DNA from: Eucommia ulmoides | Taxonomy: Eukaryota > Streptophyta > Magnoliopsida > Garryales > Eucommiaceae | Direction: 5' to 3' | Assembly (NCBI GenBank): GCA_016647705.1 | Contig: CM028330.1 | Coordinates: 52,440,897 to 52,504,896, forward strand | DNA length: 64,000 nt | In this document: one piece after another, positions 24,980 through 36,034 of the stretch | Layout of the letters: each line of letters begins with the position of its first letter | Position numbering within the stretch: the first letter of the stretch is position 1 | Made by a program: the position numbers and the translations under genes | The notes under the pieces: model-generated | The model's input: only the letters and a program-made list of their open reading frames with translations | The model's database searches: none | What the model was told of the DNA's origin: nothing

Positions 24980-25742
24980 GTTAGGCAATATTGTTTAATT
25001 TTTTCAATTTGGAATAATTACTTGTGAATTGTTGAGGTTATTTTACTAAAGTGATTTAACTAACACAATTTGCAAGTTTTCAAAATTCCTATTTTATTGA
25101 TGAAAAAATTTTAGATTGATTTATACATTCACCTGCCCAAAAGGGGTTTATTATGCAGATTAATTTAATTGTTGGACAATATTCTTTAATTTTTTCATTT
25201 TGGAACGATTGCTTGTGAATTGTTGAAGTTATTTTACCAAAGTAATTTAACCAGTATAATTTGCAAGTTTTCTAATTCCTATTTTGTTGATGAATTTTTT
25301 TTTAAATTAATTTGTGCATTCACCTGCCCAAAAGGAGTTATTGTGCAGATTAATTTATTTGTTGGGCAATATAACTTAATTTTCCCAATTTAGATTGTTT
25401 GCTTGTGAATTGTTGAAGTTATTTTACCAAAGTGATTTAATCAAAATAGTTTGCAAGTTTTTGAGTTCCTATTTCGTTGATGAATTTTTTTTTAAATTAA
25501 TTTGTGCATTCGCCTGCCCAAATGGGGTTATTGTGCAGATTAATTTATTTGTCGGGTAATATAGCTTAAGTTTTTCAATTTGAAAGGTTTGCTTGTGAAT
25601 TGTTGAGGTTATTTTACTAAAATGATTTAATCAATATATTTTGCAAGTTTTCGAGTTCCTATTTTGTTGATAGAAAATTCTTACATTAATTTGTACATTC
25701 ACCTGCCCAAATGTGGTTATTGTGCAAATTAATTTAATTGCA
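24980..25742 (+). repeat. Four tandem units of about 190 bp inside the LARD
   Basis: Each unit has a GGCAATAT start, GCTTGTGAATTGTTGA, TTTGCAAGTTTT and CATTCACCTGCCCAAA. Starts are near 24980, 25172, 25362 and 25550. Short open stretches only; not coding. Confidence 0.8.
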
Positions 25743-26426
25743 TGAGGATATTATGTGAGATAAATGATTTGATAAATTTGTTTGCTCAAAGGGAATGAAT
25801 TTTGAAAGATTATTTGTTTCATTATATTTTGAAGGAAATATTTGAATTTGAAGGTCAATCTACCCTAAGGGGATGGATTTTTAAATCTGTAAATTTTTCT
25901 TATTTTGTTGATCCTCATGATTAAAAAATAACTGTTTATTGTAGGCTCTGCCCAAATGAGAGTTTATGATAACACAATTAATTCTTATATTGTATTACTT
26001 ATACTTAATTGAGCATTTTGCCTATTACCCATAATTGATCTAGTTGTAATTTTTTTATGAAAATAATTTCATTTTTATTGTGAACAACAATAATGTCACA
26101 ATGAAATTCTAATTTGATTCTTTGATTTAATGGGAATTTTTATAATCTTCTTTATTTCGATGATTGTATCATGTAAGTATTGATCATTATTGCTATAAAA
26201 AAAATCTTATTTTGTTGATTTTCATACTTAAAGAATAATTATTTATTGTAAACTCTGCCCAAATGAGAGTTTATGATGATGTAAATTGATTTTTATATTG
26301 TGTCGCTTATACTTATTTGAGCATTTTGATTCTCTAACTTAGTGAAAATTTTTGTATTTTTCTTTAATTCTATGATATATTGTGACCACTGTTATTATGC
26401 GTTTTGTAAAATTAAAATCTATTTGA

Positions 26427-27035
26427 TGATCATCATTATTGTATATTATATTGTTGTATATCATATTATTTGAATTGATTATACTAAACCAATGTTTAAG
26501 ACCCACAACATTCAAGGAACATATTATAAATATGAGTATTATTGAATCTTTTGATTTTTTTTGTTTAATGAGAGCTTTTTGTATTTTCCTTTATTTCGAT
26601 TATTACATTGTGACCACTATTATTATGCATTTTGCAAAATTAAAATCTATTTGATAATTATCATTATTGTGTATTATATTGTTGCATATCATATTATTTA
26701 AATTGATTATACGATATGGTATCTTAAGATATTGTGCCTTAAGAATTACAGTTGTATACTTTTGGCTATCACAAATCACTGTTTTGAGATCTCGTGATGT
26801 ATTGTTTGTGACAGATGACTTGTTAAAGTCAAACAATTTCATATTATTGAGAAATTACAATAGTTTCATTTTATTGAGAAACTGCAATTAGTAATTTCAT
26901 TTTGTTGAGAAATTACAATAGTTTCATTTTGTTGAGAAACTGCAACAGTTTCATCTTGTTGAGAAACTGCAATTAACAATTTCATTTTGTTGAAAAATTG
27001 CAATTACAATTTTATTTTGTTAAGAAATTGTAATG
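26427..27035 (+). repeat. Duplicated block and short GAGAAACTGCAA-type tandem repeats
   Basis: A block of about 58 bp with TATTATATTGTTG (26427-26485) recurs at 26657-26712. From 26845 to 27035 a unit of about 30 bp, with TTTCATTTTGTTGAGAAA, recurs about seven times. Non-coding. Confidence 0.65.
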
Positions 27036-27355
27036 AGGATCGATAAGAACAATACATATTGATAATAATCACATGTTGGCATTGACTTCTTACTACACTA
27101 CTGGGCTTACGATCCATGTCGATATGGTTATAAGTATTTGTGAGTATGAAAGTCTTATATTTATTGAGATTAACGTATAGACTATTAAAATCCAATATTA
27201 AGATATTGTTGGACTGGATAAGTTTATCAAAATGCTACTTATAGACTATCATTTCTTTAAACAAAATGTGTGACCACACAAAAAAAAAAAAAAAAAAATT
27301 GGTTATTAACATGAGAGTCTTATTTTTTCAAATTAAATTTATTCAATTAATGTAG

Positions 27356-27369
27356 CCCAAGTAGGAGAA
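27356..27369 (+). promoter_or_regulatory. Polypurine tract of the LARD
   Basis: CCCAAGTAGGAGAA directly precedes the 3' LTR start TGTTGG, a context common in plant copia elements. Confidence 0.65.
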
Positions 27370-27831
27370 TGTTGGAATATTTTTTATGGACTAACATTAA
27401 TCGAATTAATTGTTTTATAAAAATGGATTAATGGATAGTCTATTATTTAAGCAACCCAAATAATCAGTGATCATATTTTGATTTGGGTTGTGACATCTTT
27501 TATGTAGAAGCCCCGTTAAGTGGCAAGTGTAGATTTAGAGTTTCTTGATACCCGTTATGGAATGGTCCAACGAGAAATCCTAGTATATATAACTAGGTCC
27601 CCCCCAGTCTAAATTAAGAGTTTTTTTTCTTATTGAGAGCTGCCACCACAAAATCTAGATCATAGGGAGGAAGATCTAGTTAGTAATCCGCTGCGACAGA
27701 TTCAATCTTCTGCGATGGCCGAGACATGTATGCTTTCGATTACCATTTTTCATTATTGTGTCCTAATAATCATGTATGCTTTAAATTATTGTTTAATTTC
27801 ATTTTATTGTGATTATGGGAAATAATCATCA
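27370..27831 (+). repeat. 3' LTR of the copia-type LARD
   Basis: 462 bp, homologous to 5327-5789, with TATATATAA at 27584-27592. Followed by the ATTTT duplication (27832-27836). Confidence 0.8.
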
Positions 27832-27836
27832 ATTTT

Positions 27837-29426
27837 ATATAATTCTATTAAATATTTAACAGTTGCACTTAAATTTAAATCACATAGAGGTAAGAGATGA
27901 TGAAAATTGATCAATTACAAGGGATACAGTGTAATTAATACTAAAATTTATATAATAACTTAGCACATATTTTTAAAATATTTGAATTCATTTTAAAGAA
28001 ATAGACGGATGATATTGGATCATAAAACATTTTGAGAAAAAAAGTTCCCGCTAATTGTTTTTTACAATCTCTAAGATAGTTAAATTACATTATATTTTAT
28101 ACCCTTTAAAATTTATATTTGTATTTAATTAGTAGTTTTTCATAATGTTTTAATTGTTAAGTTCTCAACAGTAGTACAAATTACAAAAATTCCTCAAAAT
28201 TTATTCACTAAAAAGTCCTCACATTTTTTGAAACAATTCTTTCTATGTCATTTAAATTTATGATGTCACTCTCTTAAGAAAAAGGTCAAACGTAATTAAT
28301 TACCCATAAAAATAAGGAAAAATTACCTAATAAGCCTAAAAGTAATGACCTATTATCGATAAATGCTAATTAGTATATAATAAACCAAGAATTCTCATCC
28401 GACAGTGTTCACGAACCGTTTGATCTCATATTCAAAAATCTCGATTGCCAGATTACATATTTGCCCTTCGCGAGTTTATAGGGATTAAGAGTTTCTATAT
28501 TCAACAAAATTATTTTACTAAAATCAAAATAGCTATTGTTGTATATATTGTTTTCACAATCTAATTATATATTCGAATTCATCTAAATAAGATCTAAAAA
28601 ACAATATTAAATTCAGGATTTTTTATTTTTTTTTAATTTCAGTTTTCACATTTATATTACATTCAACATGATACTTTTAAAATTTGCAGTTTTCACGTGT
28701 TACATTTAACAAAATCACATTTATCAGTAAGTTATATTACATTCAACACCCATATAATTTTTTCTATTATCAACATTAATTAATTTTATTTTCTATTATA
28801 TTCAACATTCACGAGGAATACATAATATAGTGATGTTAATGTTATATATAACATCCACATGCATCTCAATTTATAATTCCTAAAAAAATATTAATATTAA
28901 TCACTGAATGCTATATTCAACATTTGGTACCACACGAATTATAAGATATTACATGTAACATTTATATGAAATACGATTCATATCTAAAAAAAAATGATTA
29001 ATATTTCATTTTAAAGATGACGATCCCCCGATGATTATTGTGTTAAAAAAATTAATTTTTCAATACTAGATTCATGACAAAATCATATATTTCATGTTCA
29101 ACTTTTTTATTGGAAATTACCATATTTGTTTTCATGTTTTTAGGAATAATTAAAATCAAAAGTAGTGTAAAAAATGTAACAACTTATTAATGAGGGGTAA
29201 ATTAGTTCGTGAATCCCTAAAAGTAGTGATTGATGCAAAATAAAACAAGTGGGTATAATTGATAATTAAAATCTCAAAAAGAGAATGTTCGGTCATTGCG
29301 CCTAAAAAAAATACCAACAAAAAAATTTCATTTTGTAACGCTAAATTAAATTCATGAAAATTATATCATTTTAATTTATATTTTATGTTAAGTTAATAAT
29401 TTATTAGGTAAGATATGAATCGACTG
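27837..29426. other. AT-rich spacer
   Basis: 1.6 kb with no gene or RNA seen. Many short ACATT-type motifs at 28660-28980 without a fixed period. Confidence 0.5.
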
Positions 29427-29429
29427 TTA

Positions 29430-30252
29430 GGTTGTGTTTGTGTAAGGGATTTGGGAGAGGAATTTGATTTGGGTAACGGATTTCAAAATTTCTTTTTGAT
29501 AAATACCTTGTTTGGGTATTGAGTAGGAAAAATTTGTAAAATCCCTTCAACTGTCAAATAGTAGTGAAAGAGAGAATTTTGAAATCCTTTTTGAAATAGG
29601 TATAATTTCACAAATCCTTTCTTTCTCAACGCTCTTTTCTCTTCGCTCCTGAAGCAACCTTTAACGTCTTCTTCTTCTTCTTCTTCAAAGAATGAGAACA
29701 CCATAGCTAGAGGTTTCAAGCTCTACGCTTCACCGGCGAGTGAAATCAACGACCGAAATCGTCCCAATTTTACCGTCCCGATTTCACCGAAAAGTTAAAT
29801 CAACAATCGAAAGCGAAATCGACAACCGAAATCATCAATCGTAGTCGATCTTTCGTTGTTGTCTAGGGTTCTTTGTCGTCATCCATCCTCGATCATCGTA
29901 GATCGTCTAGGGTTTTTCGTCGTTGATCTTTCATCGTTGTCTAGAGTTCGTTGTTGTCCGTTGTCGATTGTCTAAGGTTCTTCGTCGTTGATCGTTCGTC
30001 CGCTGCTCAACTCTCGTTGTCGTCCAGCTGCTGCCTTCTTTGTCGATCGTCATCCAACTGCTGAAATGAATGGATTTTTGTAGATTTTGGTCGCTGAATT
30101 TGTGTATTTTTGTCTATTTTTGTGGATTTTGTGTGATTCTCATCAGTTTGTAGTATATTACGTATCCAAACAATAAAATTTGTAAATGAAGGAATTTCAA
30201 AATTCAGAATTTTGAAATCCATCATTTACAAATTCCTAATCCAAATGCAACC
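29430..30252. mobile_element. Harbinger-like MITE
   Basis: 823-bp non-coding element with terminal inverted repeats: left GGTTGTGTTTG, right (reverse complement) GGTTGCATTTGG, and further inverted similarity around GGATTTCAAAATTC. It is flanked by TTA at 29427-29429 and 30253-30255, the duplication typical of PIF/Harbinger. The interior holds an irregular minisatellite with GTCTAGGGTTCTTCGTCG motifs (29830-30060). Confidence 0.7.
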
Positions 30253-31067
30253 TTAATTATTAGGGAAAATTATATTTTAAACCCTCCAGGTATTAACACT
30301 TTTCTAATTGGTCCATTTCCGTTTGGGCGTTTCATTTTAAATCCTCTATGTTAAACATGTTTTTATTTGGTCATTCCGTCAAAAATTCCATCCAAACTAA
30401 TTGATTTTTGATGAAAAATTTGTCATTTTACATTTTTTCATTTTTTAATCAATTTTTTATTATTATTTTCTTCTTCTTCTTTGATTTCTCTCACACTCTC
30501 TTTCTTTTGCTCAACTCTATCTCTCTCTTCCTCCCTCCCCCTCTCTCTCTCCCGCTCAACTCCCTTTCCTATCTCCCTCCCTCCTCTATCATAACCAAAA
30601 TAGAGAAACCCCATAACAGGGGGTGTAACAACCCCTGTTAAGGAGACGTAACACCCCCTATTATGGGGGTGTTTCACCTCCCTGTTAAGGAGGTGTTTCA
30701 ACCCTTCAACAGGGGGTGTTCACATAACACCCCCTATTTTGGGGGTAAAAACACTAGGGGGTGTAGACACGGTATTTTTGACCGCCTCGCAAAAATATTA
30801 TACTTTATTTTATAGTTATCTTTTATTTTATTTCCCTGTTTATTTTGTTTTTGATTGTACCGCATTTGTGCAATTTAATACCGCTAAATTAAGTTCTGTT
30901 AATCTCTTAAGTAAATTAAATATTACTAATTGATTTATTTTTCTTTGTTTGGTAGATTTTTTGAAGTGGAATAAAAACACGTTAATTCGGGACAAAATGG
31001 ACAAGAAACAGACGAGAACGAGAGAAGTCTGGACAGATCACGTCCAACGGGGATGAGGGGCGTGCAT

Positions 31068-31164
31068 ACTGGTCACATAGCGACCAGTAGCACTGGTCGC
31101 CGTGCGACCAGAGTTTCTGGCCGCATATGCGGCCAGCAGGGCAGAGAGCAAATGCTCTCTGCCC
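31068..31164. repeat. Cluster of four palindromes in the solo LTR
   Basis: Serial inverted repeats at 31068-31088, 31093-31111, 31117-31136 (perfect CTGGCCGCATATGCGGCCAG) and 31139-31164 (GGGCAGAGAGCA/TGCTCTCTGCCC). They lie 70-165 bases upstream of the TATA box, as in the other LTRs. Confidence 0.75.
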
Positions 31165-31232
31165 AGTGCACCCATCCCCTTTTTTACTTACATTTTCTCC
31201 TATTGTCAGACGAGTTTTCGCACTGATATTCC

Positions 31233-31240
31233 TATAAATA
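31233..31240 (+). promoter_or_regulatory. TATA box of the solo LTR
   Basis: TATAAATA, reading toward the SPX gene about 2.3 kb downstream. Activity is not shown. Confidence 0.6.
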
Positions 31241-31519
31241 GAAAAAGGCTCGGACAGGAAGAGGGGGATTTTTTGAGAAAGGAAAATGAGAAATTTTGAG
31301 AGAAATTTTGAAGAAAATAATATTATATTTATTTTATTGTAATTTTGGAAGAAGAAGAAAAAAAAAATCTTCAAGTTAAGGTTGTAAACTTTCATCTGTT
31401 GTAAATCTTACTCTTATTTTTAAAATAAGTTGTTATTATACTAAATTTTGATTTTTTTGTAAATTAGATTTTTTTTTTTATTTTTATTTATTTATTTATT
31501 TATATATTTTTTTTTTGAG

Positions 31520-32509
31520 TAAATAAAACGAGGTGGAAATATCTCTGCCTTCCATTGGAACGATTTAGGTTTAGAAGGAAATTACTCCTCTCGAAGTGTG
31601 TGTGTGTGCGTGTATTTCTTTAACTTGTGTTCAATATAATGTACTAACCATACGAGGTGGAAAACTTCTGACCTTCCATTGGAACGGTTTAAGTTTAGAA
31701 GATAATTACTCCCCTCGATACGTGTGAGTGTGAGTGTGTGTGTGCGTGTGTTTTCTTTAACTTGTGTTAAATATAATGTGCTAACAATACGAGGTAGAAA
31801 GTTTTCGACCGTCCTTTGGAACGGTTTAAGTTTAGAAAGAAAATACTCCATTCGAGGCGTGTGTGCGCGTGTACGTGTGTTTCTTTAACTTATGTTAAAT
31901 ATAATGTGCTAACAATACGAGGTGGAAAGCTTCTGACCTTCCATTGGAACGGTTTAAGTTTAGAAGGAAATTACTCCCCTCAATGCGTGTGAGTGTGTGT
32001 GTGCGTGTGTTTTCTTTAACTTATGTTAAACAAAATGTGCTAACAATACGAAGTGAAAAATTTTTGACCTTCTATTGGAACGATTTAAGTTTAGAAGAAA
32101 AATACTCGCTTTGAGGAGTGTGTGTGCATGTGTGTGTGTTTCTTTAACTTGTGTTAAATATAATGTGCTAACAATACGAAATAGAAAGCTTCTAACCTTC
32201 CATTGGAACGGTTTAAGTTTAGAAAGAAATTACTCCCCTCGATGCGTGTGAGTGTCTGTGTGCGTGCGTGTGTTTTCTTTAACTTGTGTTAAATATAATG
32301 TGCTAACAATACGAGGTGGAAAGTTTCTGACCTTCTATTGGAGCGTTTTAAGTTTAGAAGGAAACTACTCATCTCGATGCGTATGAGTGTGCGTATGCGT
32401 GTGTTTTCTTTAACTCGTGTTAAATATAATGTGCTGACAAGATGAGGCAAAAATTTTTCAACCTTCAATTGAAACGGTTTAGGTTTAGAAGGGTGATTAC
32501 TTCCCTCGA

Positions 32510-32542
<33 letters not shown>

Positions 32543-32550
32543 GTGTATAT
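31520..32550 (+). repeat. Tandem repeat of about 125 bp in the solo LTR (about 8 units)
   Basis: Units carry AATGTGCTAACAATACGAGG and GTTTAAGTTTAGAAG with GT-rich spacers of variable length. They are diverged versions of the 120-bp unit of the other LTRs. Confidence 0.8.
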
Positions 32551-33383
32551 GAGGAGGATTTCAAAATAAAATAAAAACATTCAGATTTAAATCTTAATTG
32601 GATAAGGTATCGTCTTTGGACGGTCGTCTTGGGGTGCTTGACACCTTCCTCGAGTGTAACTGATCCCCGAACTCTTTAAATGGATCTCTGGTCGGATCAT
32701 GTTATTTTAGAGTTAAAATTTTACTTAAGCCACATTTTTTAAAATTGTTTTCAAAAAGAAAAAATCTGGTAACATAGCACATCATTTGAACTCAATGTTA
32801 GGTGGCGACTCTTTTTTCTTAAACAGGCTTAAGTATCTTTAATGAGAAAATCGACGTTTTTAAAAATCCTTCTCATTTTACTAGCGTATATCTATTTTGA
32901 TTTCTTTGAAAAATCGGGGCGCGTTCAAGGGGGTGTTCACCCCCAAAACACCCCCATAGGGAGGGAGGGAGAGAAAATTGAGTGGGAGAGAGAGAAAGGG
33001 AGAGGAGGAGGAAGAAAGAGTTGAGCGTGAGAGACAATAAGAGATTATGAAAGAAAATAAAAAATGTGTAAAAATACTACTTTACCCCTCTATTCCGTTA
33101 GATTTGACGGATTTTTTGACAAAAGAATCATTTAAAAATATGCTGATACGTAGGGAGTTTAAAATAAAACGCGCAAACACAGAGGGACCATATAGAAAAG
33201 TGTCAATATATAAAGGGTTTAAAATATAATTTTTCCTAATTATTATGTTACTCGGGTTAGCCACGTGGCATAATAACGTTTACTACAATATCCTGCATTA
33301 ACCGCTAAATCGAATTTGTACGTCTCTCTCTCTTGCTCTAGAAACGGAATAAAACTCGGAGATATCCTTTTATGGGAACCAAA

Positions 33384-33391
33384 GAATATTC
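33384..33391 (+). promoter_or_regulatory. P1BS-like site 1 (GAATATTC)
   Basis: Matches GNATATNC, the site known to be bound by PHR-type phosphate-starvation factors. It lies 161 bp upstream of the SPX start codon. Confidence 0.6.
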
Positions 33392-33406
33392 CCAACTCTA
33401 TCCTCC

Positions 33407-33414
33407 GGATATTC
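33407..33414 (+). promoter_or_regulatory. P1BS-like site 2 (GGATATTC)
   Basis: Second match to GNATATNC, 23 bp after the first and just before a CT-rich tract (33415-33439). A TATA-like CTATATC follows at about 33448. Confidence 0.6.
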
Positions 33415-33544
33415 TCTCTCCTCTCTCTCTCTCTCTCTACCATACCTCTATATCAAGTTCTCAATCTCATTCCCGTACTCACCTTCAATCTTCACACTTC
33501 CTCTGTAGTGTTGTTTGGACTTGAGATTATCTCGTAGTAGATCC

Positions 33545-36034
33545 ATGAAGTTTGGGAAGAGTCTCAGCAATCAGATCGAAGCGACGTTGCCGGAGTGGAG
33601 AGACAAGTTTTTGTCCTACAAGGAGTTGAAGAAGCGGCTGAAGATGATCGAGCCTAAAGGCGGAGATTCGCGGTGCGTGAAGCGCCGGAGATTGGCGAAC
33701 GGCGATTGCGTGGAATGCGGAGGCGGAGAGAAACCGGAGATGAGTCAGGAGGAGGCCGATTTCGTTAGGCTGTTGGAGGACGAGCTCGAGAAATTCAATT
33801 CGTTCTTCGTTGAGAAAGAGGAAGAGTATATCATCAGATTGAAGGTAAATTTGATTAGTACGTTTGGATTTTAAGTAAATAGTTGAATCTAGAGACGGTT
33901 CTGAGGTTTCAGGATCTGAAAATTGATTCATCGGAACAATTACTTCTGAAATACTCGATTGAACGTCCGCTTTTCTGTTGTTTGATTCCACTGCCTAATT
34001 ATATCGGTTTATTTAGATATAATTCACTACTGGTAACCTTCAGTACTGATGGTGGTGATTATGATTTATAAGAAGATCATTATGCATAGAAGAACTAAAT
34101 TAATTTCTTCTGGATCTGGTTCTTTTTCTTCTGCCTTGATAATAATATATACAACAAATCAATTATATCTTCCGTTTGTGTAATTTATTTGGAGAAATTG
34201 CACTTGCTCTGTTTTTATCTATACAACAACATACTCGTACAATTACTGAAAAATTTATGATAATTGCAATATACTTTACTGATAATTGCAATATACTTCT
34301 TTTCTCAACTAACAATTGTTACTTTGCCAACTGGAACCCACTATTTTATACCTTTATCAATTCTATGGTTCAGTATAATTCTACGGTTCAGTGTATGTGT
34401 GTGATATATAAAGTAATACGTGGGCTACTATTAGTACCTCAGTTTAAGCATTTTGGTCACGTGGACTTGGTACAATAGGTACTGGGCCAGTGGGTGTCAT
34501 GGGACGTCACAATATGGAATTTGTCTAGATCTCTTGAAATATAACGAATTTAACTTCACGTGAACTCATTTTCAGCACATAATTATCCTTATTTATGTAT
34601 TTTTGGATAGATTTGATCATTGATTCCTTCAGTTTTATATACCCCTTTTGGGCATGAATCACATATCTTAAAGCTATTTTTTTTAACAGGAATTGCAAGA
34701 TAGAGTGGCAAAGGCCAAGGATTCAGGGGAAGAGATGATGAAGATAAGGAAGGAGATAGTTGATTTCCATGGGGAGATGGTTTTGCTGGAGAATTATAGT
34801 TCCCTTAACTATACAGGTAATGGATCTACTCTGTAGCTTTTGATCCTAGTTTGGTATATAACTTGCGCGGTTTTTACACTTTACACCTTGAAGTTTGACC
34901 ATTATCTCACTATCGACCCCATATAGCTTATTACAATTATGAATGTCAAGTAGGCACGTGTTGTGCCCGTATTACTATTTTTAAGGGGGCTTATAGTCAA
35001 TTCCATCCTCTACCCCCGACAAATATTTGAATTCTTGAATTCAGAATCAGGGGTCTCACTTTGACTGTTAAGAGTAGGTAGCCCGTTTCCTTGTCTTTGT
35101 TTCTATTGCATTCTATCTCATCGTATCATATTCTATTTTGCGAGATTTGAAAATCACCGTCAATATCCCAGTGTAGGTCCGGGATAATCCTTTGTTCCAT
35201 AATTTCAGGGCTATTTATAACTCAAAAAACACGTATACGTATATTATAATATATAACGGGTTTTTTCAAAATTCAGGCAACTCCATTGCCCTTCCCCCGA
35301 GCAAATATAAAAAAACATATATTATTAATTTTTAATATGTAACAACGGGTTCTTCAAACTTTACACCTTGAAGTTTGGCGATTATCTCAGTTCGACCCCG
35401 TAGTTTCAATGACCTCGTTACAATTATGGACGTCAAGTAGTCATGTATTGTGTGCCTTACTGTTTTTAAGGGGGTTTATAAGCAATTGCAGCCGCTCTCC
35501 CCCGGGTGGATATTTCACACACACACATATTTAATGGATTTTTTCACACTTTACACCTTGAATTTTTTTCCCTTTTTAAACCCTAATTTTCTTCTCATAA
35601 CAACAGGGCTAGGAAAAATACTGAAAAAGTACGAAAAAAGAACCGGCGCCATCCTCCGCCTGCCCTTCATTCAAAAAGTCCTCCAAGAGCCCTTCTTCAC
35701 CACGGATCTCCTTTACAAATTAGTGAAGGAGTGTGAGTCCATGCTCGACCGCCTCTTCCCAACATCCAAACTACCGTCGCCACCACCAGCCGCTGCCTCC
35801 AACGACGACGAACCCTCCACCAGCTCCACTGACAGGAGCACAACCAGGCTCACAACGGAGATCGAGTTCATGGGCAGCCTTTATATGAAGAGCACCCTAT
35901 CAGCATTGAGGATTTTGCAGGAAATAAGAAGCGGAAGCTCCACCGTCAGCGTGTTCTCTCTGCCGCCGCTGCAAATCAGTGGATCGGAGGACCTTTGGAA
36001 TAAAGTACCTGTTCTTGAGCAAGTGGCAAAGTAG
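33545..36034 (+). CDS. SPX1: SPX-domain protein (SPX1/SPX2 type)
   Basis: Stand-alone SPX proteins sense inositol pyrophosphates and hold PHR transcription factors inactive when phosphate is ample, in nucleus and cytosol (family knowledge). Three exons with GT-AG borders and matching phases: 33545-33844, 34690-34816, 35607-36034; 284 residues, close to the usual length for this class. The start [16 protein letters not shown] is the family's typical N-terminus. Tyr25 and Lys29 in [10 protein letters not shown], and the basic [11 protein letters not shown] helix around residues 146-156, fit the phosphate-binding surface. The C-terminus LPPLQISG is outside the SPX domain. Two P1BS-like sites upstream suggest induction under phosphate starvation. 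SPX1 and SPX2 cannot be separated by eye, so the symbol is provisional. Confidence 0.92.
34860..35515 (+). repeat. Duplicated block in SPX intron 2
   Basis: About 165 bp beginning near TTTACACCTTGAAGTTTG (34860-35025) recurs at 35350-35515, with a third partial start near 35545. Each copy ends in a CTCCCCC(G)-rich segment. Non-coding; probably part of an unidentified repeat. Confidence 0.7.

Larger units (their letters stand above)
5327..27831 (+). mobile_element. Copia-type non-coding LTR element (LARD-like), split by a nested Tat element
   Basis: The outer element is defined by two related LTRs (5327-5789 and 27370-27831) starting TGTT and ending CA, with an identical 5-bp target duplication ATTTT at 5322-5326 and 27832-27836. 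A degenerate initiator-Met primer site follows the left LTR, and a purine tract (AAGTAGGAGAA) precedes the right LTR. Removing the nested Tat element (8370-23486) leaves about 6.5 kb of internal sequence, with no gag, protease, integrase or RT seen in any frame. It would have depended on proteins supplied by another element. The copia assignment rests on LTR size, primer site and purine tract style, not on coding sequence. Confidence 0.75.
30762..32927 (+). mobile_element. Solo LTR of a Tat-lineage element, plus orientation
   Basis: 2166 bp from TGTAGACACGGT to GGGGCGCGTTCA, homologous end to end to the Tat LTRs at 8370-10682 but diverged. AGGGG lies at both sides (30756-30760 and 32928-32932), with one extra G at the left, so the target duplication is nearly intact. 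No internal region remains, as expected after recombination between two LTRs. It lies within the MULE-like MITE. Confidence 0.85.
30263..33236. mobile_element. MULE-like MITE with long inverted repeats, split by a solo LTR
   Basis: An exact 9-bp duplication TAATTATTA (30254-30262 and 33237-33245) flanks terminal inverted repeats of at least 150 bp. Left begins GGGAAAATTATATTTTAAAC, right (reverse complement) GGAAAAATTATATTTTAAAC; weaker inverted similarity reaches about 300 bp. Without the solo LTR the element is about 0.8 kb and non-coding. Its centre is rich in GGGGGTGTT and AACACCCCC palindromic repeats. Confidence 0.8.

Noticed and set aside
29483-29719. Open frame in the Harbinger-like MITE
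   Set aside because: Short, antisense and without transposase motifs; the element is non-coding.
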